Assembly: GCA_964017065.1 (NCBI GenBank)
Contig: OZ024783.1
Span: forward strand, 2,581,772-2,645,771
Reading direction: 5' to 3'
From: Haliclona indistincta
Lineage: Eukaryota > Porifera > Demospongiae > Haplosclerida > Chalinidae
Length of the DNA stretch: 64,000 nt
Positions 19,201 through 30,023 of this stretch are shown one piece after another. The notes below the pieces were generated by a model. That model made no database searches and had not been told where the DNA came from. It was given only the letters and a program-made list of their open reading frames with translations. Both the position numbers and the translations under genes were made by a program. The stretch's first letter is position 1. Each line of letters opens with the position of its first letter.

Positions 19201-22200
19201 CTGGAATAATCGGTTAATTTTGTGAGAATAATAGGTTAAAATTTTGAGAAATTCTTAATAGGAAAATTTAAAAGAATAATAAGCTCATGCCTAGTTAGCT
19301 GGATTAGATACGGGGTGCTATAGCTAGCTCTGCGCTATGGCTGATAAGTGTACACAAGTGATACTGTGATACACATTATCCACTAGTCATTAGCAACTGA
19401 GTATGTCATTATACCTGTTGTGCTTGAATGAGATGAAGAGGTGATGGAGGATGGTATCATACTATCATTGGTCTGTTGTGCTGTAAGACACAGAGTACAG
19501 CTGTCATAAGGTACAACTGAGTACATGATTATTTTTGTTGCATTAATTGTCATGACACATCATGTTACAGTAGAGATCATTGATCTTGCTAACAAGAAAA
19601 TTAAAAAGATTTCTATCGAAATCAAAAGGATGTAGGGTTGTGAAATCTACCACTGGTTCACAATGTAAACTAACAAGGAACAAGCATGGAATGGTAACAC
19701 AATTGACTTGCTAACAGACCATAGATCCCTACATCAGTGGCTGGTGTGGTTGACATACTTGTTGACTGCTGACACCTGACGTGCATTCAGCTTGTGTACA
19801 GCCACTGATGTAGGGATCTATGGTCTGTTAGCAAGTCAATTGTGTTACCATTCCATGCTTGTTCCTTGTTAGTTTACATTGTGAACCAGTGGTAGATTTC
19901 ACAACCCTACATCCTTTTGATTTTGATAGAAATCTTTTTAATTTTCTTGTTTGTGTCCTTTTTACTTTTTTAGTGAAGTGCAGTTCAAATATCATGCTCG
20001 TACTGAGCCGTCTTTGTTCCACCATTGGTTTAGTTTCTTGTTGTTGATGGCTTTTCTTTATTTTAAACTTGGAGCAAAAAATAATTGTTATGCTATACTA
20101 TCAGCTCGCCTACGCATGTATGCATGCAGTGCATACGAGCCCCGCCCACACTTGTGTGTTGACCTGTACTGTACGGCGGTTATAATTTATATCTGGCAAG
20201 AGCAGAATGGTGATCCTATAGCTTGCCGTTCTTCGAAGACTCCATACAGATATGTGTTCTCCGTGAACCATACGGCGCGGAGATACTCAAGCTAGTGCTT
20301 GGTCACGTGCGCACTGCTTGGTCACGTGCGTATTGCGCAATCACATTAATGGCGTCTAACACTTAGCAGTCAATGGATCACGATCGAGAAATCGCGGAAT
20401 TTATATCGCCGTTTCGCTAAAAACTAAGTTCAAAAGGCACATGCCAGGAGAATTTCACGACTGTTCGTGGGTGTTTTGGTCCCGGCACTGCTCACGTAAA
20501 TGTGCTAGGCGAGTGGAAGAAAGAAGAATAAGAAGAAAACGAAGAAGACGAAACTCGATTTTCACCGTTTCCAGGTTCGTCACTTTAGTAACAATTTCGA
20601 GCAATCTTCTTACTACTGTAAGATGGGGCAACGCCAGAGAGCAGATTTAGGTGTCTTTTGACGTATAAAATTCATCACCGGGCGAAATATCAGCGTTTGA
20701 ACGCTAATACATTGTATGTAGCCGCCATCTTTTTTTCTCGTTCAACCCTACATAGGGAGGCACTACCGTGCCTCCTTAATACTCACTATATTCAAACAAA
20801 CTAATACTTAAACTAGAGTTCAATGGAACACATACCCGTGCGCTGACTCATGCATGTATTTGTTTAGTATACACAATAGTGTTTGAAGAAGTCAGATTTG
20901 TAGACTTAATTGTTCCTGCACGTTTATTATCCTATTCTGATCATGATGCAACATTTGTCTCTATATATATACGATCTTCATAACGAGTATATTGTCAATT
21001 GTGTAATAATTTGTAAATTTTTCAGTCACAGCTTCCTACACATGCCTGAACCTCAACCTTCGAAAATATGTAAGTCGATATCAACAACTAATGAACACAT
21101 ACCCGTGCGCTGAGCTAAGATCTGCATAGTTAGTACACGACTACTCCAGCATTACTGCAACAGCTAGTCCATAGACAGCTCCAGATAAATTGAGACTGAG
21201 TGAGGACGTCGATATGGATAGGAGGTTGGGTAACACACCCACAATACCGTAAAGTGCTCTTACAAGGACACGTATACACGTAGCTTTAGAAAGCCATGGA
21301 TTAGCCACTTGAGCAAGGCTTGCCAGCACAGGAAACATCTTCATAGTACTATAAATTCAGTGGAGAAGCTGCAGAGAGTGTTTTTGTGGAGATTTTCGAG
21401 CGGTAAGACGCAAACAAGCGTGTTTTTGACGACACACATATACGTACACAGACGGACACAAACGCATAACCCTCGCGCATACTGCGCACGGGTAATGATC
21501 ACACAAATGTAGAGACTGTGAGCTGCATCTTCTCATTGCCAGAAACAAGCGCTCATAAACTCAATTTTTCAGGACAACAAAAACCGTTGTAACTCAGGCA
21601 CTTTAGCACCGATTCTAAATTTGTGTGCTGCTAAAGGTTAGCGGAAGCTAGCTACCAAAAACAACTAGGCACCAAAGGTGCTGATGCCTCGGTGGAATTC
21701 CATTGTACACAGCACTGGACTAGCTACAGTAAACTCCACCTATTATACAAGCTATAGCACAGTTCCTGTACAGTAACTATCCACCATTCCACAAACACAG
21801 CAACTGCAGATGCATCTATACAGGATTTCTGTACAGCAATCACAATGCAGTGCTTTAGTTATGCAATCAGAAGCCAATCAGTGCTAACCACAATTCAACT
21901 GGGCGTGTCTACAGAGTTTAGCGCACACACGCATACCACGAGCGAGATAGCTTCCATAGCTTGCTTACACGATTTCTCTGGACCTGCGTTGCTATCCTGT
22001 AGTAAAATCTAACCTATCAGCTTCTAGGCAGTCAACTGTGGACAGCTTTGCCTTTGGAGAAGTCCAGATCGCCAGCAACGGTAAACAACGTGAGCAAATA
22101 GCACCATAACTCACGAACTAAGCTTGATATAAAGTTTTCACATGTTCAAAAGCGAGGTAATACCGTGTTCTACTTGCATCGCTAGTTTCAGAGCTTAACT

Positions 22201-25200
22201 TTCAACGTGCGCTACAAAACCGAACCAACCGAGAGCAATTCACACGGTAACTTACGCACTAAGCTTTAAAATCAAACTTCTGAAAATACAAATCCGAGCA
22301 AGTATCGATTTCTACCCGTGTTGCTTTTTTCAGCGATTAGTTTTCAGCGAGCTACGAGAAATCGTTGCGACAGACAGAAAAATGCACCATTGGTGCGGGT
22401 TATGCCTCGGTGGATGTGAAAAGTTGAGCATGTTCAGCAAGTCATATAATAATCTTTATTATGATTAAAAACTATGTATATTATTGCCATAATGAGTGCA
22501 TTGTACAACTTGTACTGTATCATTGACATGTGACATGCTTTATGCATAATCTTATTAACAGTACTGTTAAAGAATTGGTTAGCGTGGTTCAATCACACTG
22601 ACTCTTGTTCTTGTCAATGTGGTTATCCAGGTGAAGCATGTTGCTTTCGACCTTTCTTATTCCCACAAGTTTGGCAATCCTACTGCTTCGGATATATTCA
22701 AAGCTCATTTGAAAAAAATTTGTCATATCAAATTCTGCTCTCAGGCAACTTCAATTCGAAAATCAGCGAATTGAAGAGAATACTGAGTACAATTCCAGTG
22801 CGAATTTTTAATTATTATTATGAAAGAAAACGAAATATCAACAAACACAACTATGGTGGATATATCCACCATTCTACAGACACAGCAACTGCAGATGCAT
22901 GTATACAGGATTTCTGTACAGTAGTGCTTTAGTTATGCAATCAGAAGCCAATCAGTGCTGACCACAATTCAACTGGGCGTGTCTACAGTGTTCAGCATAC
23001 CACGAGCGAGATAGCTTCCATAGCTTGCTTACACGATTTCTCTGGACCTGCGCTGCTATCCTGTAGTAAAATTCTAACCTATCAGCTTCTAGGCAGTCAA
23101 CTGTGGACAGCCTTGCCTTCGGAGAAGTCCAGATCGCCAGCAACGGCAAACAAAGTAAGCAAATCACGCCATAACTCTAGAACAAAGCTTTGCATCGAAC
23201 TTTCGCTAGTTCACAGCCGAGATAATATCGAGTTCTACCTGCATTGCAAGTTTCAGACCTTGCCTTTCAGCGTGCGCCGCAAAAATGGTGTAACAGACAG
23301 ACTGAATGAATGACTGACAGACAACGCGATTACAGCATAGATTTATGAGACTACGTAACCGGGATTGGAAACGGTGCATGTGCGTTGAAACACTCCGCGT
23401 CCGTTGCTAGGGTGGACTTGCAATAATGGCTGTCAGCTGCGCAGCAACTGTCAAACGACAAACGCTTAAGGAGACTCCTGCACGCACAGCAGATGCTGTG
23501 CGAATTGGCTTCACACGTCAGAGATGCTTGTTTGTGAGCTGATAGAAGCTTGAGTGATTTTTCGTACTGTAACAGGCCTTTTTGCCTTGACACGAACGAG
23601 AAACCCGGTATTTCACAGGCACACTGCATGCTACAATCAAATGCATCGATGCTCCTACCCATTCAGTTGTATGGAACAATTGTCGATCTTTTAAACTGCA
23701 AGGCTGTCTTGGCTCCCAGTTGCTTTGTATTGTCTAAAAAGGGATTCCCGTGAATCGACTAAAAACAGCTAAATTCTCTACTCTAGCGACAATTTTGTTC
23801 TACACAAATTGCTAATGCAGGCAAATACTACACTACTTTATACAGCAGGCATTGGTTGACACTTAGAAACAACCAAGTAAACCACCAGAAGCTTCAGTAA
23901 CTCACAGGAGGGATCCCTGCAAACGCACTGTTTGTTTAGAAATGAAAAACTGCACGCAAAAGACTCTTTTAAAGCGATCTCGGTTTTAAGCTTTTACCAT
24001 CACTGAGAAGAGAGCGCATTGAGTCTGAAAAGCTGGTTGGATTTCTTGAAGCGCCTTGAGATTTCCAGCAAACGAGTCACAAAGGCCAAAAATTAGCCCA
24101 AAAATCAGCTTTTTCGATCGGACACGGAGTGCTTCATGTGGTTTGTACGCGTTGCTATTGACATCAGACCGTCGTTTCCAATCCCGGTTACGTAGTCTCA
24201 TAAATCTATGATTACAGTATGCCTCGTGGCTCCGCCCACCGAGGCATAATGACTGACTGACTGACACCACGACTACTGTATGCCTCGTGGCTCCGCCCAC
24301 CGAGGCATAACTAGTAATTGATCCAGACAGTGAAAACATTTTAGTGCACATTGCTACCAATATACTGCTGGTGTGGGAGTCCGACTACCATTAGTCGGAT
24401 GATAAATAGACATAGCAAGTGTGCTTTGCTCTCCAGCACAAGACCAGGTACCTGTCTCATGGGTCGCCCTTGGCTGGTAGGTTGTAATAATAATGATTTC
24501 ATTTCTCTGTCGACAAAATATTCCTGCTTTGGGATTCGAACCCTAGCACATGTACACTCGCTTGCTAGACGAGCGCACTGCAGTTGAAGCACCAAGGCAC
24601 CCACACACGAACACATACAGTGTATTTACCTGTAGCAGAGTGAGTGCGTTCCAACACAAGCTCCTCCTCTCCAATGAATACCTGCAGCACTCCCATGGTC
24701 AGGAGTGAATCAGTGACTTCTGATATGGCTATCTTCAGCTGCTCAACTTCACTAACAGAACACAGCCAGATGACTGCGATGCAACCAGGTACAACTTTTG
24801 AGAGGTGTAGATGGCGACCAAACGAGTGTACCAGCTTGGTCAGATCATAAAGAGTTTTATCATCCCAGAAATTCTCCAACTTTAGTGTGATAGGGACTTT
24901 CCCTGATGACATGGGAGTGTCGGATTCTGGAATTAGTCGTTTGAACTGTCTCACAGTAGCACTGGCCATAAAATCCTGGCGCTGCTGTTCATACTTGTCT
25001 ACAAGCTGTTTAGTAGCGTCACTGCATGAAAGAGAACAAGCAAGTGAATAAGACCTGCAGCTCAGAATCAAGACTTACCGTATGTCTTCAGAAAACTCGT
25101 CACTGAGTAGTTTGAGGTAGTGAATATTGAAAATACATACTTTCACATTTATGAATTCGTCAAAAAGTGGAGTAAACTCACGGTGGGGACGTGTAGGAAG

Positions 25201-26171
25201 CAGTTCTGGCAAGAAATTGGTACATTTTTCTTCTGCTTCAGGACTGCTTTGAATCTTCTTTCTATAGTCACAACGTAGGTTTGCAAAAGTGCAGCTAAGT
25301 TTAGCAAGTTCTTGTACAACAGTATCAGGAACAGTAACCTCATTTCCTGAAACTGATGATTCATTAATAAAAGTGTGTAACCATACTACATGCAATTGCT
25401 GCATGCATGTAGCAACCTTGGACGTAGCGGTGCCTTGGTTGCTGGTGTACAATTAATTTTGTAAGAAAAGGTGATGGAAGAGACGGTTAATCTGTCACCT
25501 GATACTCTATTGCATAACCGCATAGTGAAATATTTTTGGAAAGCATTATTAATTCATATTTAGTGTATATTGGCACTTATAATCCACGTATTATGAAACC
25601 AAACTTATGAATAGGCAGTAGTTAATCAGCCGTTATGACGTCTTGTCGTATATTGTAGTGTTAGTGCTTTTCCTTGCTACAGAGTGTGTTTAGAGTGAAG
25701 CTGCTATAGTTTAGTAGTAATAATTTATTATGTGCTGTTTCTTTCAAGGTGATTGCTATTTGTATTAGCTAGATTCTGGCAATGTGGTGTTCTCTAGAAT
25801 ACTTGTGGTCTCTCTAAGTAGTACCAATTCACTAAAGTGTACAGCATTGTATACCTTGATCACTTGTCGTGTTAGCTGCAATGAGCTGGTCAACAAGTGC
25901 ACCTAGTTCAGACTGTCTGAGACACTCTATCAAGTGTTGATATGTACGAGTAGATTCATCGCCATTTGTCAGCCATTTCTGGATGATAGCCTCTGTGACA
26001 CTCTCAGCACCATCTTGGGTGTGGGTAAAGCAACAGCTACTCCATTCTCATCTTGTAAGAGATACATACCGAATGTTGTGTAGTCATGAGCAGCAATTGT
26101 TTGGACTATCTTGAGAGGTTTACCATCAGCTCCTTTCATTGTCTTTAGCGCTAGTAGTGTGGGCACAGCAT
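13227..26171 (-). CDS. Death - middle region - ZU5 - ZU5 - Death gene
   Basis: A probable cytosolic signalling protein combining ZU5 and Death domains, as in UNC5 and PIDD families. Exons (minus): 25855-26171 (Death 1), 25080-25346 and 24630-25021 (middle region, FWDDKTLYDLTKLVHSFG, GVLQVFIGEEELVLE), 15724-16075 (ZU5-1, YGFYIEVPEGALPPGVTASV), 15464-15668, 15264-15407, 15180-15213, 14577-14919 (ZU5-2, YEFYIKVPEGALPPGVTARV), 14313-14517, 14086-14229, 14002-14035, 13676-13792 (linker) and 13227-13516 (Death 2, WHGLGITLGLTMTQLRKLE). Phase is kept at every join, including the 8.5-kb intron 16,076-24,629. That single-gene link is inference from phase, family architecture and lack of other partners. 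Death 1 has a 10-nt deletion near 26,020 relative to the copy at 49,640, shifting its frame after GVAVAL, so the 5' part may be dead. Exons upstream of 26,171 were not found. Confidence 0.72.
13840..16140 (-). repeat. Tandem duplication of a four-exon ZU5 block, about 1.15 kb per unit
   Basis: The units run about 14,990-16,140 and 13,840-14,990. Each holds a ZU5 exon, two following exons and a 34-base exon (V/ITNEDVCD-type) with matching introns. Intron landmarks repeat in both, such as gcattatacctg and aatactattg. Each unit begins and ends in the same intron phase, so two ZU5 modules can be read in series. Confidence 0.85.
16141..16433. other. Intronic spacer, nothing recognised
   Basis: AT-rich intron sequence between the ZU5-1 exon and the first transposon. 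One palindromic TGACGTCA occurs at 16,274-16,281; I attach no function to it. Confidence 0.4.
16434..19153. mobile_element. PiggyBac-type long inverted-repeat element
   Basis: A 2.7-kb element flanked by TTAA on both sides (16,430-16,433 and 19,154-19,157), with ends CCCTTTAAGGCC and GGCCTTAAAGGG. CCC ends with a TTAA target duplication fit piggyBac. The arms, about 16,434-17,025 and 18,550-19,153, are inverted copies of nearly 600 bp. The interior (17,026-18,550) has no transposase and contains another TTAA element. A diverged relative spans 26,387-27,388. Confidence 0.8.
17849..18522. mobile_element. Nested TTAA-flanked MITE
   Basis: A 674-bp element with terminal repeats GGTGGCGGGTTAC and GTAACCCGCCACC, flanked by TTAA at 17,845-17,848 and 18,523-18,526. 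TTAA targets are used by piggyBac and Kolobok; the GG end leaves the choice open. It sits inside the larger piggyBac-type element. No coding capacity is recognised. Confidence 0.75.
19370..19531 (-). pseudogene. NLR exon fragment (start of NACHT exon)
   Basis: This stretch is nearly identical to 46,845-46,972, the beginning of the long exon of NLR copy 2, including its splice acceptor and the upstream acagagtacag block. Only the first few dozen residues (IPSSITSSSH...) are present before the match ends. It lies within the large intron of the Death-ZU5 gene and is a duplicated scrap. Confidence 0.8.
19591..20777 (-). mobile_element. Composite foldback element, family F2, copy 1
   Basis: The same family as 27,680-28,890 and 35,957-37,152, in opposite orientation. 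Read on the minus strand: hairpin (AGGAGGCAC...GTGCCTCCC), TATGTAGGGTTGAACGAG, a box like AAGATGGCGGCTAC, an internal TTCTTCTTTCTTCC-type tract next to CGCCTAGC, then the foldback tail (19,591-19,947) with arms of about 148 bp ending CATCAGTGGCTG. The empty site survives near 49,035, where gatcttgct runs straight into the same downstream sequence. No protein-coding gene is seen. Confidence 0.8.
20778..21560. other. Intronic spacer, duplicated in part at 49,035-49,140
   Basis: The beginning (atactcactatattcaaac) and end (acacaaatgtagagactgtg) match 49,040-49,120, which lacks the sequence between them. A hydrophobic 67-residue minus ORF at 21,141-21,344 has no recognised family. Repeated phrases such as acacatacccgtgcgctga at two places suggest further small insertions. 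Confidence 0.45.
21667..24309 (-). mobile_element. Nested copies of family F4 (terminal CCTCGGTGG hairpin)
   Basis: Two left-end hairpins (ATGCCTCGTGGCTCC... with its complement) occur at about 24,222-24,252 and 24,279-24,309. Two right ends (CCGAGGCAT next to GCACCTTTGGTGC, read on the minus strand) occur at about 21,667-21,693 and 22,390-22,412. This points to one F4 copy inserted into another. The interior (tccacaaacacagcaactgc, ggatttctgtacag, aatcagtgctaacc) matches 59,580-59,700. A hAT-like element has also inserted. No transposase ORF is recognised. Confidence 0.7.
23336..24210. mobile_element. hAT-like MITE nested in F4
   Basis: An 875-bp element with inverted ends CATAGATTTATGAGACTACG and its complement, continuing inward to TAACCGGGATTGGAAACG. 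It is flanked by ATTACAG repeats (7 bp, 8 bp if the adjacent G is shared), compatible with hAT. Internal ORFs have no recognised domain. Confidence 0.7.
24430..24605 (-). mobile_element. tRNA-derived SINE
   Basis: On the minus strand there is a tRNA-like head with an A-box-like region near 24,565-24,590 and a clear B box, GGGTTCGAATCCC, at about 24,530-24,542. A non-tRNA body follows (CCAAGGGCGACCCATGAG). The head does not fold as an intact tRNA by eye, which points to a pol III SINE. It sits just downstream of the donor of exon 24,630-25,021. Confidence 0.6.
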
Positions 26172-26386
26172 CTGTAATAATAGTTATTTAATAGTTATCT
26201 AAGAGCACACGATGTATTATACCATAGATAATATACTACGTAACCATGCATGCATGCAGGATAGGAAACTAAATTTTCTCCAATACAAAATACATTGTGT
26301 GACGTCACGTCCAATGCAATGATACAATGCTCGTTGCGCCGGAAGTAGTAATGGCTGCTGTGTCAAGTTACTATTAACATTGTTAA

Positions 26387-27388
26387 CCCATTAATTACTC
26401 AATTATCTTACAAAAATTTTAACCTCGTAAATGCTGACCACTTCTCTCGTGAATTTCTCGTGTCTTTTGTGCTACTGGTCTCAGCTTTGTGTCCTTTTAC
26501 GCCCGTGAGTAGCCGCAATTGCCCACACTCAAGTCGGGCAATATGCCCCTCCCACTTCGAAATTGAAGCCAATAAAGTGCAACGACCTCGTCAAATTTTG
26601 CTCAAAGTTAGTAATTTGGGGCTGGCTACTGAAAAGTACGTACAAATAGCAGTGGTTTTGGTGAGTGCAAAATGTAGTCCAGATCATAGAGAATGCGCAA
26701 AAATGTGTTTTCCGAGCACCCCGAAGCCATAAAATTTTCTTGGCAGCCTGTTTGTTTTTCCTAAAATGTTGTGAAATTTGTACTGAAGCGCCAGCGCCAA
26801 TACGTTTAGTGCAGGGGGTGCGCTGAAAACGACTGGATTTTTTGCGGTTATTTGTATTCTTCAATTTGGCTTAATAAAGTAATGGTGTCTGAAGTACCGT
26901 ATTTCCTCGAATAGACGCCGGTCCTGTTTATAAGCCGGGGTGTAACGGTAACATACAGTATTAGAGGCCGGGTCTTGAATTAACGCCGGGTCATAAACAT
27001 TGTGGTACCGCCTACAGTCAATTATCACGACGTGTGCGCGTTCGTCTAGCCATGTCGAAGAGAAAAAGCTATGCTCTTCTCCAATACTAGGCGTCCAAGA
27101 TGCTTTGTAGATATGGTGCCCCCTTACTTCGCTTTCCTTTTCATATACGCTACGAACAGCTACTCGATCGTCGACTAGCTGAGCTGCCATTGTAATTTTT
27201 AGTGTACGAAAAATTGGAAATCTACAAAGGCTTCGACAAACATTAAGTAATAAACGCCGGCCTCGATTACAGGCCGGTCCTGTTTAGACGCCGGGGTAAA
27301 AACCTGCTGGAAGGAAATAGACGCCCGGGCTTCTATTCGAGGAAATACGGTATGTATGACGCCAAATGGCGTCATTAGGATTAAAGGG
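26387..27388. mobile_element. Diverged piggyBac-type element
   Basis: Flanked by TTAA at 26,383-26,386 and 27,389-27,392, with CCC and GGG ends. The left part resembles the arm of the 16-19 kb element (cacttcgaaattgaagcc, gcaacgacctcgtca), with many differences. It is interrupted by the TA-flanked element at 26,897-27,350. No transposase is seen. Confidence 0.65.
26897..27350. mobile_element. TA-flanked MITE carrying a protein-coding scrap
   Basis: A 454-bp element with ends CCGTATTTCCTCGAATAGAC and its complement, flanked by TA: a Tc1/mariner-type target. Subterminal repeats of the kind TAGACGCCGG / CCGGCGTTTA occur inside both ends. The minus strand of the interior encodes a fragment reading RGHHIYKASWTPSIGEE. 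Essentially the same phrase occurs in the larger TA element at 57,237-58,951. I infer capture of a coding segment by these elements. Confidence 0.7.
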
Positions 27389-27679
27389 TTAACACGCTCT
27401 TAAGTTAACGTGACCTTCCAACGTTTGTGCATCTTCGATTAAGTGAAAAGTACATTTTAGCAGCTAGAAACACATACTCTCGTTTGAGAACTATAGACTG
27501 TGTTTCTAATCATTCCCATGTTGATCTACTAAGAATTAAGTCTTGGTATTGTATGACTAACTCGTTCAAATTAGCTCGATATACATGTTTTTGTGTTAAT
27601 TTAGTGCATGTTTTACAAACACATAGTCTTACTTGACTTATCTATTATGTATGTGGTTTTTCAGGTAGTTGGACTATTA
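27389..27679. other. Spacer, nothing recognised
   Basis: AT-rich sequence between two transposons with no supported gene, RNA or repeat. Confidence 0.4.
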
Positions 27680-28890
27680 GGGAGGCACGGTAGTGCCTCC
27701 CTATGTAGGGTTGAACAAGAAAACAAGATGGCGGCTACATACAATGTATTAGCGTTCAAACGCTGATTTTTCGCCTGGTCATGAATTGTATACGTCAAAA
27801 GACACTTAAATCTGCTCTCTGGCGTTGCCCCATCTTACAGTAGCAAGGAGATTGCTCGAAGTTGTTACTAAAGTGACGAACCTGAAAACGGTGAAAATCG
27901 CGTTTCGTCATCTTAGTTTTCTTCTTCTTTCTTTCTTTCTTTCTTCAGCGCGCCTAGCGCCTTTACGCGAGCAATGCCGAGACCAAAACACCCATGAACA
28001 GTCATGAAATTCTCCTGGCAGGTGCCTTTTGAACTTAGTTTTTAGCGAAACGTCGATACAAATTCCGCGATTTCTCGATCGTGATCCATTGTCAGCTAAG
28101 TGTTAGACGCCATTGATGTGATTGCGCAATACGCACGTGACCAAGCAGTGATTAGCGCACGTGACCAAGCACTAGCTTGAGTATCGCCGCGCGCCTTATG
28201 GATCACGGAGAGCATGTACATGTATTTGTCTGGAGTCTTCGAAGAACGGTATGCTCGTATAGGATCACCATTCTGCGCTTGCCAGATAATTACAACCGCC
28301 GTACATGTCTACAAACAATTGTGGGCGGGGCTCGTATCCACTGCATGCATGTGTAGGCGAGCTGATATGTACAGCATAACAATTATTATTAGCTACAAGT
28401 TTAAAATTCTTAATAATAAAGAAAAGCCACCAACAACAGGAAAACTAAACCAATGGTGGAAACAAACTGCACTTCGCTGAAAAAGAAAAAAGGACACAAA
28501 CAAGAAATTAAAAAGATTTCGATCGAAATCAAAAGGATGTAGGGTTGTGAAATCTACCACTGGTCCACAATGTAAACTAACAAGGAACAAGCATGGAATG
28601 GTAACACGATTGACTTGCTAACAGACCATAGATCCCTACATCAGTGGCTGTACATAAGATCAATATTTTGTCACAAGCTGAATGCACGTTAGGTGTCAGT
28701 CAACAGCAACTAGCTGAACTAGCTATAACCAACCACAGCAGCCACTGATGTAGGGATCTATGGTCTGTTAGCAAGTCAATCGTGTTACCATTCCATGCTT
28801 GTTCCTTGTTAGTTTACATTGTGGACCAGTGGTAGATTTCACAACCCTACATCCTTTTGATTTCGATAGAAATCTTTTTAATTTCTTGTT
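27680..28890 (+). mobile_element. Composite foldback element, family F2, copy 2
   Basis: Left end: hairpin GGGAGGCAC...GTGCCTCCC, then TATGTAGGGTTGAAC and AACAAGATGGCGGCTACATA. The middle has a TTCTTCTTTCTTTC tract at about 27,920-27,947 followed by GCGCCTAGCGCC. Right end: foldback at about 28,500-28,890 with arms of about 148 bp (AGGATGTAGGGTTGTGAAAT ... CATCAGTGGCTG) and a loop of about 90 bp. It matches copies 1 and 3 end to end and has no transposase ORF. Confidence 0.8.
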
Positions 28891-30023
28891 TGTAGTTTCA
28901 TGGACTGAGCATTTGTAGATAATACTTGGAACTAGAACTATGTTAAAACTCCTACAGTGTGTTGATACACATGTTGACATTGTAGTTATGCTGTTTCCAT
29001 ACAAGAGAGTAATTAGAAGGAAGGCAAGAAAAGGAAGCGGAAGCAAATACAGAATTGGCGCACAGAAGTTGAATTTACCTGTGATCATCAAAATGTAATG
29101 TCATTTATTGTATAACAATGTATGAGATGTGTCAGAGTTATCATGAGAGAAAACATCTTGCTTAAGAGCAGAAATGATCTGTTTGTGAAACTGTCTCTCC
29201 ATCAAGAGCTGCCAAAAAATTTCATGAGCCTCAATCCCAAGTTTATTATTACATTCTGTACACAATTGTACGGAATCCCAGAGTAGACATTTCACTTTCC
29301 ATTTTCCATCAAAATTAGCTATGACTATAGCTATGCATAACAAGTGATACTTCGGAAAAATGAGGCAGCAAGGCAAAGTGTTATGGCATTCACTGACCAT
29401 TACATTTGAGCAGTTTTGCTAAATCAGACCAAAATATATTAGGTTTTCTTTCTGGACAAATTCAGTAAAAGATTAAAGCTAGATAGCTGTTACTTCAGGA
29501 GTACATCTATTTATATATTTTTGACTTGGAAGCAGGCGTGTGTCCAGAAATGAGGAAAGATTGATGCGCGCGCGAAGCGCACCCGAAAAATCTAATTAAT
29601 ATTCATGACATTCATTAAATTGCGTCATTTTCGTCATTATTATCATGGCGCACTGGATTTTTTCTTCCCTAAAACTAATGGAACAGCCTGAACATGGGAT
29701 ATTGGCAGCTGCTAAGTTCGTTGCAATAACAATTGTGATAAATTAATAGCCACTGTGTACTTTTAAATTAATGCAATGAATAATTTAAAATTCAATGGGG
29801 TGCTAGAGCACCCTAAGCCTTGTGGACATGCACCTGGGAAGGGTAATGAATATGACATGCTGATGCATCAGTGCAGTTCATTGCTTGAGCTTCCACACTT
29901 GCACATTAGATTCTGTATCACTGGTACAAAAATACTTTAACTCCACTTCTAAGGCTCACCAACAGCTAGGCAACGTTAAGTTGTTATAATATTTCAGGAA
30001 AAGTGAGACAGCAAGGCTGGTAT
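28891..30023. other. Intergenic, one unassigned minus ORF
   Basis: A 99-residue minus ORF (29,101-29,400; LLWDSVQLCTECNNKLG) has no recognised domain and could be an exon or chance. A GCGCGCGAAGCGC palindrome lies near 29,565. Nothing else is supported. Confidence 0.35.

Noticed and set aside
21141..21344. Hydrophobic 67-residue minus ORF
   Set aside because: No homologous frame recognised, within a transposon-rich intron; likely chance.
26300..26307. Palindromic TGACGTCA (CRE-like) upstream of the ZU5-Death exons
   Set aside because: A single 8-base match without a mapped transcription start is weak evidence for a regulatory site.
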